Below, one piece after another: positions 1 to 5,844 of a stretch of 8,073 nt of DNA. Positions within the stretch are counted from its first letter, which is position 1. Every line of letters starts with the position of its first letter. The stretch comes from Methanomicrobiales archaeon (GTDB taxonomy: Archaea; Halobacteriota; Methanomicrobia; Methanomicrobiales; Methanomicrobiaceae). The notes under the pieces were generated by a model, which ran no database searches, was not told the DNA's origin, and saw only the letters and a program-made list of their open reading frames with translations. The stretch covers positions 1 to 8,073 of the forward strand of contig JAAYIO010000174.1 in NCBI GenBank assembly GCA_012523385.1, read 5' to 3'. Position numbers and translations under genes: made by a program.

Positions 1-273
1 GTCTACAATGGTAAAGTAGAACTTAGCTGTGTCGAACCTCTTGTGAGCGATATCGATGGTAATACCACGTTCACGCTCTTCCTTGAGGTTGTCCATAACC
101 CATGCGAATTCGAATGAGCCCTTACCTTTTGAATCTGCTTCCTTGCGGTAGTTCTCAATAATGTGCGCAGGGACTGCTCCTGTTTCAAAGAGAAGTCTCC
201 CAACGGTTGTTGACTTCCCATGGTCAATGTGGCCGACCACGGCAAGATTCATGTGTGGCTTATCTGCTGCCAT
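1..273 (-). CDS. tuf: Translation elongation factor EF-1 alpha (aEF1A), N-terminal part, cut by the window edge
   Basis: GTPase that delivers aminoacyl-tRNA to the ribosomal A site in the cytoplasm. Translating the minus strand from the ATG at 273-271 gives 91 codons running in frame to base 1. The P-loop reads GHIDHGKS at residues 14-21. The switch I segment, with KEERERGITID at residues 64-74, is characteristic of archaeal/eukaryal EF-1 alpha and not of bacterial EF-Tu. The window ends at IVD (89-91), where the family continues into the D-x-P-G-H G2/G3 motif. A full protein has about 425 residues, so roughly 80% lies outside the window. The start is supported by a strong Shine-Dalgarno sequence, GGAGGT, 8 bases upstream and by the usual MAADKPHMN opening. 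It is divergent from the gene at 368. The gene is also called tef1a. Confidence 0.96.
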   Translation of the reverse strand, partial: MAADKPHMNLAVVGHIDHGKSTTVGRLLFETGAVPAHIIENYRKEADSKGKGSFEFAWVMDNLKEERERGITIDIAHKRFDTAKFYFTIVD

Positions 274-281
274 ATTTAATA

Positions 282-287
282 ACCTCC
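282..287 (-). promoter_or_regulatory. Ribosome binding site of the EF-1 alpha gene
   Basis: The minus strand reads GGAGGT here, a full match to the archaeal anti-Shine-Dalgarno complement, with 8 bases before the ATG. It fixes the EF-1 alpha start and implies a leadered mRNA, unlike most promoters in this window. Confidence 0.8.
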
Positions 288-337
288 AAATCGTAAGGAT
301 GGGCTCGTTAGACGTCTGCCCGGTCACTTTGATACGA

Positions 338-368
338 GTATTATTAATAGGAGGGATAGGTATTTAAA
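338..368 (-). promoter_or_regulatory. Candidate box A promoter elements of the EF-1 alpha gene
   Basis: The minus strand carries TTTAAATA (complement of 361-368), a very good archaeal box A, and a second AT-rich element TTAATAATAC (complement of 338-347). From the first, transcription would start near 338 and give a leader of about 65 bases that includes the GGAGGT site. From the second it would start near 318. The first overlaps the ATG of the divergent gene at 368. The choice between them is inference. Confidence 0.5.
339..349 (+). promoter_or_regulatory. Candidate box A of the Cys-rich protein gene at 368
   Basis: TATTATTAATA lies about 24-27 bases before the ATG at 368, the distance expected between box A and a transcription start in archaea. 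If used, the mRNA would start at or next to the ATG. A GGAGG at 350-354 would then lie outside the transcript. The same AT-rich element also reads as a box A on the minus strand. Confidence 0.35.
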
Positions 369-775
369 TGATTTCTTCAGATGAAATGGCACAAAAAAAA
401 TCGGTAAAAGGCTCTGACCAACCGACACACAGATATTACATCACAATCCACCTAAATCTTTACATGAAGACGTTGCCATTGAACAGAACAGGCCCGAACG
501 ATATGGTGAAGGTCATGTGTGATGGAGAAAAAAAAGAAGTCTCCGTATACAGCAAGTGTGCATTCTGTGCTTATTGTGAAGGTGTCATAGTCGGTCGCCG
601 CGATATGCCAAATCCGCTGAAAAAAGTAATTACCGATACGGGACTCAGCGATGATGAAAGGGTGGATAAACTCCAGGAAGCACAGCTGACCTTTAACCTC
701 TTTGTAAAGGACGGAAATGCCCTCCTCTGTGGTGATGACCAAGATAAAGGGTTCCAGTTACTCCATTCCTACTGA
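368..775 (+). CDS. Unrecognised Cys-rich small protein
   Basis: 135 residues; I do not recognise a family. From the ATG at 368, residues 1-32 are polar and low in complexity. A second plausible start is Met33 (base 464), after which the protein looks more compact. Cysteines cluster as C64-x2-C67-x2-C70 within KCAFCAYCEG, with further Cys at 51 and in LLCGDD near the C-terminus. This is compatible with a bound metal or Fe-S cluster, or a redox role, but that is inference. There is no signal peptide or membrane segment, so it is probably cytoplasmic. An AGGT at 358-361 could serve as a weak ribosome binding site for the first start; Met33 has none. The gene diverges from EF-1 alpha and converges with cobS, so it is probably transcribed alone. 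Two runs of eight A (393-400 and 528-535) lie inside it. Its reality as a gene is fairly likely; its start is uncertain. Confidence 0.6.
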   Translation: MISSDEMAQKKSVKGSDQPTHRYYITIHLNLYMKTLPLNRTGPNDMVKVMCDGEKKEVSVYSKCAFCAYCEGVIVGRRDMPNPLKKVITDTGLSDDERVDKLQEAQLTFNLFVKDGNALLCGDDQDKGFQLLHSY

Positions 776-820
776 ACACTGATCCCAAAATCTTTTACGT
801 ATCTTTTCCGACTATATCGG

Positions 821-832
821 CGCGGTTCCGCG
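821..832. terminator. Possible hairpin between convergent genes
   Basis: CGCGG-TT-CCGCG is a perfect inverted repeat in the 100-base gap between the convergent gene ends at 775 and 876. On the plus strand T-rich tracts (tctttt at 791-796 and 802-807) precede it. On the minus strand the corresponding A-rich tracts follow it. Archaeal termination depends mainly on U-tracts, so the tcttt runs may matter more than the stem. The call is weak. Confidence 0.3.
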
Positions 833-875
833 TATTCCCGTAAATTTTGAATTGTAGCTCAAAGAAAGAACGGTA

Positions 876-1616
876 TTAGAATCCTGTGATCGCAAGAGCA
901 AGGAGCACCATACACCGCGTCAGTTCATGAGAAGCCCCGACGATATCCCCATTCACCCCTCCAAAGAGGTACCGGGTAACCATCATCAGCACACCAGCAG
1001 TGATGAGTGCTACCGCCGTTGCAAAACCCAGCGAGACCGGACTGATAGGAAGTAGCAAAAGTGGCGCTATGAAGAGAAAGGAGAGCGGAATGAACCACCA
1101 GTGTGCGCCCGTATGCATATATGAGAACAACCCCTCACGGAAGGGATTGCCAACGACAATGAGAATGACCTGCACAACCTTTCCCATCACCTCTGCAATA
1201 ATAATCGCTCCTGCAATCCAGACAACCGTGGTGAGGCTTGCATAGGTAAGGAGCATGACGACAATTGCCACCCCAACCGCGCCTGCACCGAGTGTCCGGT
1301 CGGTAAGTGCCGTCACCCGCTTCTCCCGACTCCCGTGGGCCATCAGCCCGTCCCCCAGATCACAGAGACCATCAAAGTGATTGAATCCGGTCAGCACCAG
1401 CACGATGGCAAGTGCAACAGCACCGGCAATCTGCGGCTGAACAAAGAGCATTGCGATGAGTCCTGCAATGCCTCCTATCAGATACCCGGAGAGCGGGAGG
1501 AGGTAGGCGTGGCGAACATAGGCATCATAGTCAGAAGGTCTGCCCATCGGAAGTATGGTGGTAAACTGGAGCATCGCACGAAGGGGTTCTAAGATTCTCA
1601 TCGTATCATCCACCAT
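876..1616 (-). CDS. cobS: Adenosylcobinamide-GDP ribazoletransferase (cobalamin synthase)
   Basis: Integral membrane enzyme that joins adenosylcobinamide-GDP with the alpha-riboside (or its phosphate) of the lower-ligand base, the last assembly step of cobamide synthesis. At 246 residues the length is typical of the family. The signature HFDGLCDLGDGL at residues 80-91 gives the conserved aspartates D82, D86 and D89. It is followed by a conserved Arg/Asp stretch and D106-R-x-L-G-A-G, matching the CobS D-S/R-x-G-x-x-G element. The N-terminal LQFTTILP (16-23) matches the family's LQFLTRLP start. Several hydrophobic segments follow (about 38-58, 63-78, 110-138, 175-215 and the C-terminus). Translation could start at Met1 (preceded by GTGAT) or at Met6 (base 1601). 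The gene diverges from the CobT-like pair, so both sets of lower-ligand genes share the 132-base region 1617-1748. Confidence 0.93.
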   Translation of the reverse strand: MVDDTMRILEPLRAMLQFTTILPMGRPSDYDAYVRHAYLLPLSGYLIGGIAGLIAMLFVQPQIAGAVALAIVLVLTGFNHFDGLCDLGDGLMAHGSREKRVTALTDRTLGAGAVGVAIVVMLLTYASLTTVVWIAGAIIIAEVMGKVVQVILIVVGNPFREGLFSYMHTGAHWWFIPLSFLFIAPLLLLPISPVSLGFATAVALITAGVLMMVTRYLFGGVNGDIVGASHELTRCMVLLALAITGF

Positions 1617-1638
1617 ATACCATCACGCTATAACTGCC

Positions 1639-1646
1639 TTTTTATC
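1639..1646 (-). promoter_or_regulatory. Candidate box A of cobS
   Basis: The minus strand reads GATAAAAA within a longer A-rich stretch, centred about 27 bases before the cobS ATG at 1616. This is the spacing expected for a leaderless or near-leaderless transcript. The sequence match to box A is only moderate. Confidence 0.3.
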
Positions 1647-1718
1647 TTTATTTCTCCAGCAAAGCAGGGTTGTTTCAAAAACAAATTAAATTGCATTAAC
1701 TATCACGATTTGTAACCC

Positions 1719-1724
1719 TTAATA
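1719..1724 (+). promoter_or_regulatory. Candidate box A of the CobT-like operon
   Basis: CTTAATACC has its TTAATA core centred 27.5 bases before the ATG at 1749. No convincing Shine-Dalgarno sequence precedes that ATG (gtcagaga). A leaderless mRNA is the simplest reading. I saw no cobalamin-riboswitch-like element in 1617-1748. Confidence 0.45.
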
Positions 1725-1748
1725 CCTCATTCATCTAATAGTCAGAGA

Positions 1749-2759
1749 ATGAGCATCATTACTGAGAAACCCGACATTACCATCTCGCGCCCCATGGTGG
1801 TTGTAGTAATCGGAAATACCCAGATATCGACCGTTCCAGGGATTTCTGCTGCCGGACCGACGGCTGAGCTCACGCTTGCCACATCGGTCCTTGACGGAGA
1901 AATCATTGTCAACGGAAAAATAACCAGCGCGCCTGTTGTACCAGTCAGTCCCACGGGATGTGCCACACCTGCCACCCTGACCCGCGCGATGGCTGAGCTC
2001 TGCGGCATTCGCCCCCTCGTGGTGAACGCAGGACTCTCTTATACACCATCCTATCCTGCATTTGATGTATACAGTGCATGCGGTAAAGACCCACGAAAAA
2101 GCGATGCAGTCCCTGATGCAGAGGAACTCTACATCAGGGGAAAGACCCTTGGCACCTTCCTTGGTCAGCATTCTGAGTTTCTCCTTTTAGGAGAAAGCGT
2201 CCCGGGAGGCACCACGACAGCACTCTGTGTGTTGCGGGCGCTCGGGTATTCCTGTAATGTCAGTTCCAGCCATGTAGAACACCCGACATCGGTAAAACAA
2301 GAGATCTGCACAGCAGTGCTGAAACGAATAGAGGAAGAAGAGATAACAGATCCACTCGCCATTGCACGCGCGGCAGGAGACCCAATGATACCCGTCTGCG
2401 CCGGTATCGCGGCCACCTATCCACACACGTTGGTACTCGCCGGCGGCACCCAGATGCTTGCTGTCGCAGCACTCATCAAAGCACTTGGCGAGACCCCACC
2501 CCCACTTGCCACCACGGTATATGTGCGGGATGACCCACTCGCAACATTTGAAAAGACCGCCGCAGAGATTGGAACCACTGCATGGTTTGTTGATCCGGAC
2601 TTCGGCAATATCGGCCACCCCGGCCTTGCACGCTACTGTGCCGGGGAAGTCAAGGAAGGTGCCGGTGCCGGCGGTGCACTCTGGCTTGCGTCCATGATGG
2701 GCCACTCAAAAAATGCCATCTGGGAAAAGATACGCGAATTTATGAAGGATTACTCCTGA
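1749..2759 (+). CDS. cobT: Archaeal CobT-like nicotinate mononucleotide phosphoribosyltransferase, first of two paralogs
   Basis: 336 residues, matching the archaeal TIGR00303 family. This family was shown for a Methanocaldococcus homolog to act as the CobT-type phosphoribosyltransferase that turns the lower-ligand base plus nicotinate mononucleotide into its alpha-riboside phosphate. Features seen: a hydrophobic beta strand VVVVIG (17-22) then PGISAAGPT (30-38); the glycine-rich GESVPGGTT (148-156) followed by ALCVLRALGY; AGDP in the middle; AGGTQM (231-236); and KEGAGAGGAL (302-311) near the end. There are no signal peptide or membrane spans, so it is cytoplasmic. It is divergent from cobS, which uses the product. 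The second paralog follows 9 bases after its stop. The full length and intact motifs make this the likelier canonical enzyme of the pair. The substrate base (for example 5-hydroxybenzimidazole, as in methanogen factor III) cannot be read from sequence. Confidence 0.85.
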   Translation: MSIITEKPDITISRPMVVVVIGNTQISTVPGISAAGPTAELTLATSVLDGEIIVNGKITSAPVVPVSPTGCATPATLTRAMAELCGIRPLVVNAGLSYTPSYPAFDVYSACGKDPRKSDAVPDAEELYIRGKTLGTFLGQHSEFLLLGESVPGGTTTALCVLRALGYSCNVSSSHVEHPTSVKQEICTAVLKRIEEEEITDPLAIARAAGDPMIPVCAGIAATYPHTLVLAGGTQMLAVAALIKALGETPPPLATTVYVRDDPLATFEKTAAEIGTTAWFVDPDFGNIGHPGLARYCAGEVKEGAGAGGALWLASMMGHSKNAIWEKIREFMKDYS

Positions 2760-2768
2760 AGATGGGTG

Positions 2769-3716
2769 ATGGTATCCTCGCATGCATTTGTCGTGCTCCT
2801 TGGTTCATCCCGCCTGAGCCTCATTCCCGGGCTCTCAGGTGCCGGTAAAACACCTGAGGACACGTGGAATACGCCGGGCCGGGATGCTACGTTTGTCGCA
2901 GGCGGCAGGCGCCTCCCGCCTTGTTTGACCGTGGCCGGAGTGACGCGGGCCATGTGCTCACTCACTGGGGTCACCCCTCTTTTTTTTAATGCTGGGTATG
3001 CAGGTTCTCTTCCGATGCCAGCACCAGTGCTCTCCGAGACGCCGGCAGGTGATCCCCGAACCGGCCCATCCGTCCCGGATGCAAACGCGATCGTCAGAAA
3101 AGCCGCAAATACGGGTGCGGCACTCGCTGAAAATCACCAAACCCTTTGGCTCGGAGAATGCATTCCCGGCGGAACGACCCACGCACTCTGTGTTCTCCGG
3201 GCACACGGGTTCAAAGGCAGAGTCAGTTCTTCTGCAAATTGGGATACTGTCGCCGAAAAAGAGGCAGTATGGGAAAACGTCAGAACACGCTGTCCGGATA
3301 TCTGTTCTCTCAGGGGCACTGACCTCATTCAGGAGACAGGGGACCCGGTCATGGCCGCGGCACTGGGCCTCATACAGGGATTTTCGGAAGAGATTGTCCT
3401 CTGCGGTGGCACCCAGATGGGTGCAGTTGCTGCTCTCGCCGGCGATACCGGAGGGCACATCACCGGTGCGATGACCGACTGTGTCTGGCAGGATAGGTCA
3501 GCAGATGTAGCAGCCGTTTTCGAGCTGGCGGGTATACCGGTGACCGTCTCCCCTGTCCCGGCACGGTTTGTGCAAAAACCTTCACCTTCGCGTGCCTGCA
3601 TCCAATTAGTGAAAGAGGGATTTGGTGCTGGTGGCGCTCTTTGTCTGGCACGCCGGCGTGGGTTTTCAGAAGACCGAATAGAGGCAGCACTGGCAACCAC
3701 TATCCGGCAGTCCTGA
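2769..3716 (+). CDS. CobT-like protein, second and diverged paralog
   Basis: 315 residues from ATG 2769; a GTG directly before it (2766) is an alternative start. It belongs to the same family as the upstream gene and shares all its main blocks: IPGLSGAGKT opposite VPGISAAGPT, TRAM..L.G..PL..NAG, GECIPGGTTHALCVLRAHGF (129-148), VSSS, TGDP, CGGTQM (212-217) and VKEGFGAGGAL (281-291). Between blocks it differs widely, and it lacks the 14-residue N-terminal lead of its neighbour. The frame is intact and the glycine-rich motifs are kept, so it looks like a working protein and not a decaying copy. With only 9 bases after the upstream stop, it is almost certainly co-transcribed and probably translationally coupled. 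It could be a partner subunit, an enzyme with another base or nucleotide specificity, or a paralog with another role; the sequence does not decide. GLSGAGKT resembles a P-loop by chance. Confidence 0.75.
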   Translation: MVSSHAFVVLLGSSRLSLIPGLSGAGKTPEDTWNTPGRDATFVAGGRRLPPCLTVAGVTRAMCSLTGVTPLFFNAGYAGSLPMPAPVLSETPAGDPRTGPSVPDANAIVRKAANTGAALAENHQTLWLGECIPGGTTHALCVLRAHGFKGRVSSSANWDTVAEKEAVWENVRTRCPDICSLRGTDLIQETGDPVMAAALGLIQGFSEEIVLCGGTQMGAVAALAGDTGGHITGAMTDCVWQDRSADVAAVFELAGIPVTVSPVPARFVQKPSPSRACIQLVKEGFGAGGALCLARRRGFSEDRIEAALATTIRQS

Positions 3717-3741
3717 AGGTTTTCCCATGGGATACGCCTGG

Positions 3742-3753
3742 AAAAGATATACC
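3742..3753 (+). promoter_or_regulatory. Candidate promoter ahead of the 3777 ORF and YkgJ-TraB genes
   Basis: Purine-rich GGAAAA (BRE-like) followed by GATATACC has its GATATA core centred 28.5 bases before the ATG at 3777, fitting a leaderless start. A second AT-rich element, TTATTATAAA at 3766-3775, touches the ATG. If that one were used, transcription would begin near 3797-3801, inside the ORF, and favour a later start such as Met20 (3834). Confidence 0.4.
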
Positions 3754-3776
3754 CTTGCACAACGTATTATTATAAA

Positions 3777-4046
3777 ATGCATCCCGTAAATGTGATCAAC
3801 AACATTGGTCATTTTAACAATCTTGTCTTCAGGATGCCGAGGGATCTCGATCTCGACACAACGGTAGAAAAAAGCGGTAGCCCTCTAATGGAATCCCGAG
3901 AATTCCGCCCAAGGGACGACTTAAAGGCAATGTCACATGAGACGGAGACCACCTTCGCCCTCCCGTACCATTCAAAGGCCAAAAGATCTGTTGACCAAAA
4001 TCGAGTGTATGAAATTTTCAATGCACATATCCCTGTGCGGGCCTGA
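3777..4046 (+). CDS. Unrecognised 89-residue protein
   Basis: I do not recognise this protein. It has 89 residues, is hydrophilic and charged, has no cysteines, no signal peptide and no membrane segment. Codon choice resembles the neighbouring genes, and the stop lies 5 bases before the ATG of the YkgJ-like gene, which suggests a real, co-transcribed cistron. A good box A sits about 28 bases before the first ATG. Weak points are the lack of a ribosome binding site, the possibility of a later start at Met20 (3834) or Met38 (3888), and an overlapping minus-strand frame of similar length. If it is not a protein, the stretch would be a roughly 275-base leader of the YkgJ-TraB transcript. Confidence 0.5.
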   Translation: MHPVNVINNIGHFNNLVFRMPRDLDLDTTVEKSGSPLMESREFRPRDDLKAMSHETETTFALPYHSKAKRSVDQNRVYEIFNAHIPVRA

Positions 4047-4051
4047 CTCCA

Positions 4052-4594
4052 ATGGATCACATTCACCATCTCACAGATAAAATACATGCCAGCGGATTTA
4101 CCTGCCTGATGTGTGGTGGATGCTGTAGCAGAGGAGAGGATGATGGAAATCTCGTTCTTGTAAGCGCTCCGGAAGTCCGGGCGATCATGGAACATACGGG
4201 ACATTCCTGGGAAGAGATTGCAGAACCCTATCCCGAGTGGTTACCGGCAGAGGGGGGCGGAACGTTTACCCTTGCCTGGTGTCTGCGCCGGACAGAGAAA
4301 GCCTGCATATTTTTGGACGAAAATAACCGATGTACGATATACCCGGCACGCCCTCTCATCTGCCGGACCTACCCGTTTGCACTGGAACAAGGAACGCTCC
4401 GTGTGTATGCATGTCCGGGAGTCGGGCAGAGACAGATATGCAATAAGGCAGAGAATATTGCAGACGAATGCATCAAACGTGTTACCGCAGAGACAACGGA
4501 TGCAGAACACACCAAAGAGATATATATGGAAATGAACCTGGGGCCAAACGAATGTGCCGTTGTGGATAGTGAAGGAGTGAAACGGATTGGGTGA
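4052..4594 (+). CDS. YkgJ-family (UPF0153) Cys-cluster protein, putative Zn/Fe-binding
   Basis: 180 residues. Members of this family (PF03692) carry a conserved set of cysteines thought to bind zinc or an Fe-S cluster; the biochemical role is not established. Seen here: FTCLMCGGCC (C18, C21, C24, C25), the family's N-terminal F-x-C-x2-C-G-x-C-C. Then C77 in AWC, C85 in ACIFL, C94 in RCTIYPARP, C104 in the strongly conserved ICRTYPF (103-109), and C121 in YACPG. All hallmark residues are present. It is cytoplasmic, with no signal peptide. The first Met is only 17 residues before the first Cys, fitting the family. No Shine-Dalgarno sequence precedes it, but the previous ORF ends 5 bases upstream, so coupling is likely. 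Its 3' end overlaps the TraB-like gene by 8 bases. Confidence 0.85.
   Translation: MDHIHHLTDKIHASGFTCLMCGGCCSRGEDDGNLVLVSAPEVRAIMEHTGHSWEEIAEPYPEWLPAEGGGTFTLAWCLRRTEKACIFLDENNRCTIYPARPLICRTYPFALEQGTLRVYACPGVGQRQICNKAENIADECIKRVTAETTDAEHTKEIYMEMNLGPNECAVVDSEGVKRIG
4574..4580 (+). promoter_or_regulatory. Ribosome binding site deciding the TTG start of the TraB-like gene
   Basis: GGAGTGA, inside the 3' end of the YkgJ-like gene, lies 6 bases before the TTG at 4587. This start gives the family's usual opening, a few residues before I-I-G-T-A-H-V-S, so the TTG is credible. Confidence 0.6.
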
Positions 4595-5795
4595 AATAAA
4601 GATTATCGGGACGGCCCATGTCTCGCAGAAGAGTGTTGACGAAGTAACGGAAGCAATCGAGACGTTTGAACCGCAGATTGTCGCAGTGGAACTGGACCGC
4701 GGCCGTCTGATGGTGTTGAAAGGGAATGCAGCACCGCCATCGGTGGATGACGTCATAAAGAGCGGGAACTTTTCAGGTATCCTTGCGCAGTGGTTGCTTG
4801 CCTATGTCCAGCGGCGCATCGGAAAAGAGACCGGCGTCTCCCCCGGCGCTGAGATGATGGCCGCTGTTGAACTGGCAGAGGAACGGGGTATCCCGATTGC
4901 GCTTGCAGACCGGGATATCCAGATCACCTTCAGCAGGTTCTGGAACCTGATGCCCATCACCGAGAAACTCAAGATGGTGTATGTACTGATAGGGTCTGTT
5001 GCTGGTGCCGGTGAGGTAGGCGAGAAGATAGACATCGATTCAATGACCGATCAGGATGTGATCTCTGCTGCGATGGAGGAGTTTCGCCGGTTCGCACCGA
5101 AAGGTGCATCAGCGCTCATTGACGAGCGGGACGCGTATCTGGCACATGCCATTTATGACCTCGGCCAAAGGTTTGATCGGGTGCTTGCTGTGGTCGGCGC
5201 CGGTCACCGCGAGGGGATTGCCCGCTATCTGGATCAGCCTGAGACCCTGCCCACCAAAGCCAGCCTTATGGAGACGCCAAAGACCTTTCCGTGGATGAAA
5301 GTAATCGGATTTTCTATCCTTGCTCTCTTTGCACTCTTCCTCATCCTCATTGCATTCTCCGGCGTAGGTCTTGACGTGCTCTTCTCTGCGATGATCTGGT
5401 GGGTGCTTATTAACGGCATTCTCGCTGCGATCGGAGTTTTGGCTGCAAGAGGCCACCCATTGTCGGCTCTGACTGCCTTTGCGGTCGCGTGGATGACGTC
5501 TCTTAACCCTTTCATGGCAGCCGGATGGTTTGCCGCCATCACCGAGGCGAAAATACGCCACCCAACGGGCGCTGACTTCAGCCGGATAGCAGAAGCAGAT
5601 GACCTGAGTCAGATGCGGGAAAACCCACTCTTCAGGGTGGTGCTCGTGGCCGCACTCGCCAATGTAGGGAGCATTATCGGAACATTTGCCTATATCCTCT
5701 TTATCATGCCCATCCTCGGCATCGACCCGCGGGATATACTGAGTGCAGGAGTCACCAACCTGATGGCCTTTTTGGGGAGCATTATCCCCTTCTAA
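4587..5795 (+). CDS. TraB/PrgY/Tiki-superfamily protein with C-terminal membrane domain
   Basis: 402 residues, matching the archaeal TraB family. The soluble N-terminal domain (about 1-235) has the paired GX2H motifs of the TraB/PrgY/Tiki superfamily: G8-T-A-H11 in IGTAHVS and G204-A-G-H207 in VVGAGHREGI. It also has the conserved acidic residue E35 in VAVELDRGR and ADRD at 107-110. In eukaryotic Tiki proteins this fold is a metal-dependent protease acting on Wnt; bacterial PrgY affects peptide pheromone. The archaeal target is unknown. The C-terminal part holds about four membrane segments (near 239-262, 264-288, 291-320, 349-378) and a hydrophobic tail, so the domain is tethered to the membrane. 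Translation starts at TTG, 8 bases inside the YkgJ-like gene, behind GGAGTGA, so the two are probably translated together. Confidence 0.85.
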   Translation: MGEIKIIGTAHVSQKSVDEVTEAIETFEPQIVAVELDRGRLMVLKGNAAPPSVDDVIKSGNFSGILAQWLLAYVQRRIGKETGVSPGAEMMAAVELAEERGIPIALADRDIQITFSRFWNLMPITEKLKMVYVLIGSVAGAGEVGEKIDIDSMTDQDVISAAMEEFRRFAPKGASALIDERDAYLAHAIYDLGQRFDRVLAVVGAGHREGIARYLDQPETLPTKASLMETPKTFPWMKVIGFSILALFALFLILIAFSGVGLDVLFSAMIWWVLINGILAAIGVLAARGHPLSALTAFAVAWMTSLNPFMAAGWFAAITEAKIRHPTGADFSRIAEADDLSQMRENPLFRVVLVAALANVGSIIGTFAYILFIMPILGIDPRDILSAGVTNLMAFLGSIIPF

Positions 5796-5813
5796 CACCC
5801 TCTTTTCGCGAAG

Positions 5814-5821
5814 CATATATT
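5814..5821 (+). promoter_or_regulatory. Candidate box A of the nitroreductase gene
   Basis: CATATATT, with ATATAT centred 27.5 bases before the ATG at 5845. No well-placed Shine-Dalgarno sequence precedes the ATG (AAGGGT is too close), so a leaderless mRNA is likely. The T-rich ccctctttt at 5797-5805 upstream may end the TraB transcript. Confidence 0.5.
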
Positions 5822-5844
5822 GATGATGACTCTTAAGTAAGGGT

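Noticed and set aside
3..245. Minus-strand open frame of 80 codons at the window start
   Set aside because: It is out of frame with the certain EF-1 alpha coding sequence on the same strand.
1681..1713. Inverted repeat ACAAAT...ATTTGT upstream of the CobT-like operon, considered as an operator
   Set aside because: Arms of 6 bases with a 21-base spacer in AT-rich DNA are expected by chance; comparative support would be needed.
1617..1748. Cobalamin riboswitch in the cobS/CobT intergenic region
   Set aside because: The region is short and AT-rich, shows no B12-box-like sequence or GC stems, and such riboswitches are chiefly bacterial.
2832..2855. GLSGAGKT in the second CobT-like protein, matching the P-loop pattern GxxxxGKT
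   Set aside because: It aligns with GISAAGPT in the first paralog, is part of the family's own conserved loop, and no Walker B or NTPase fold context is present.
3809..4204. Minus-strand open frame of 131 codons over the small ORF and the YkgJ start
   Set aside because: It overlaps the clear YkgJ N-terminal Cys motif on the other strand and resembles no family; treated as a shadow.
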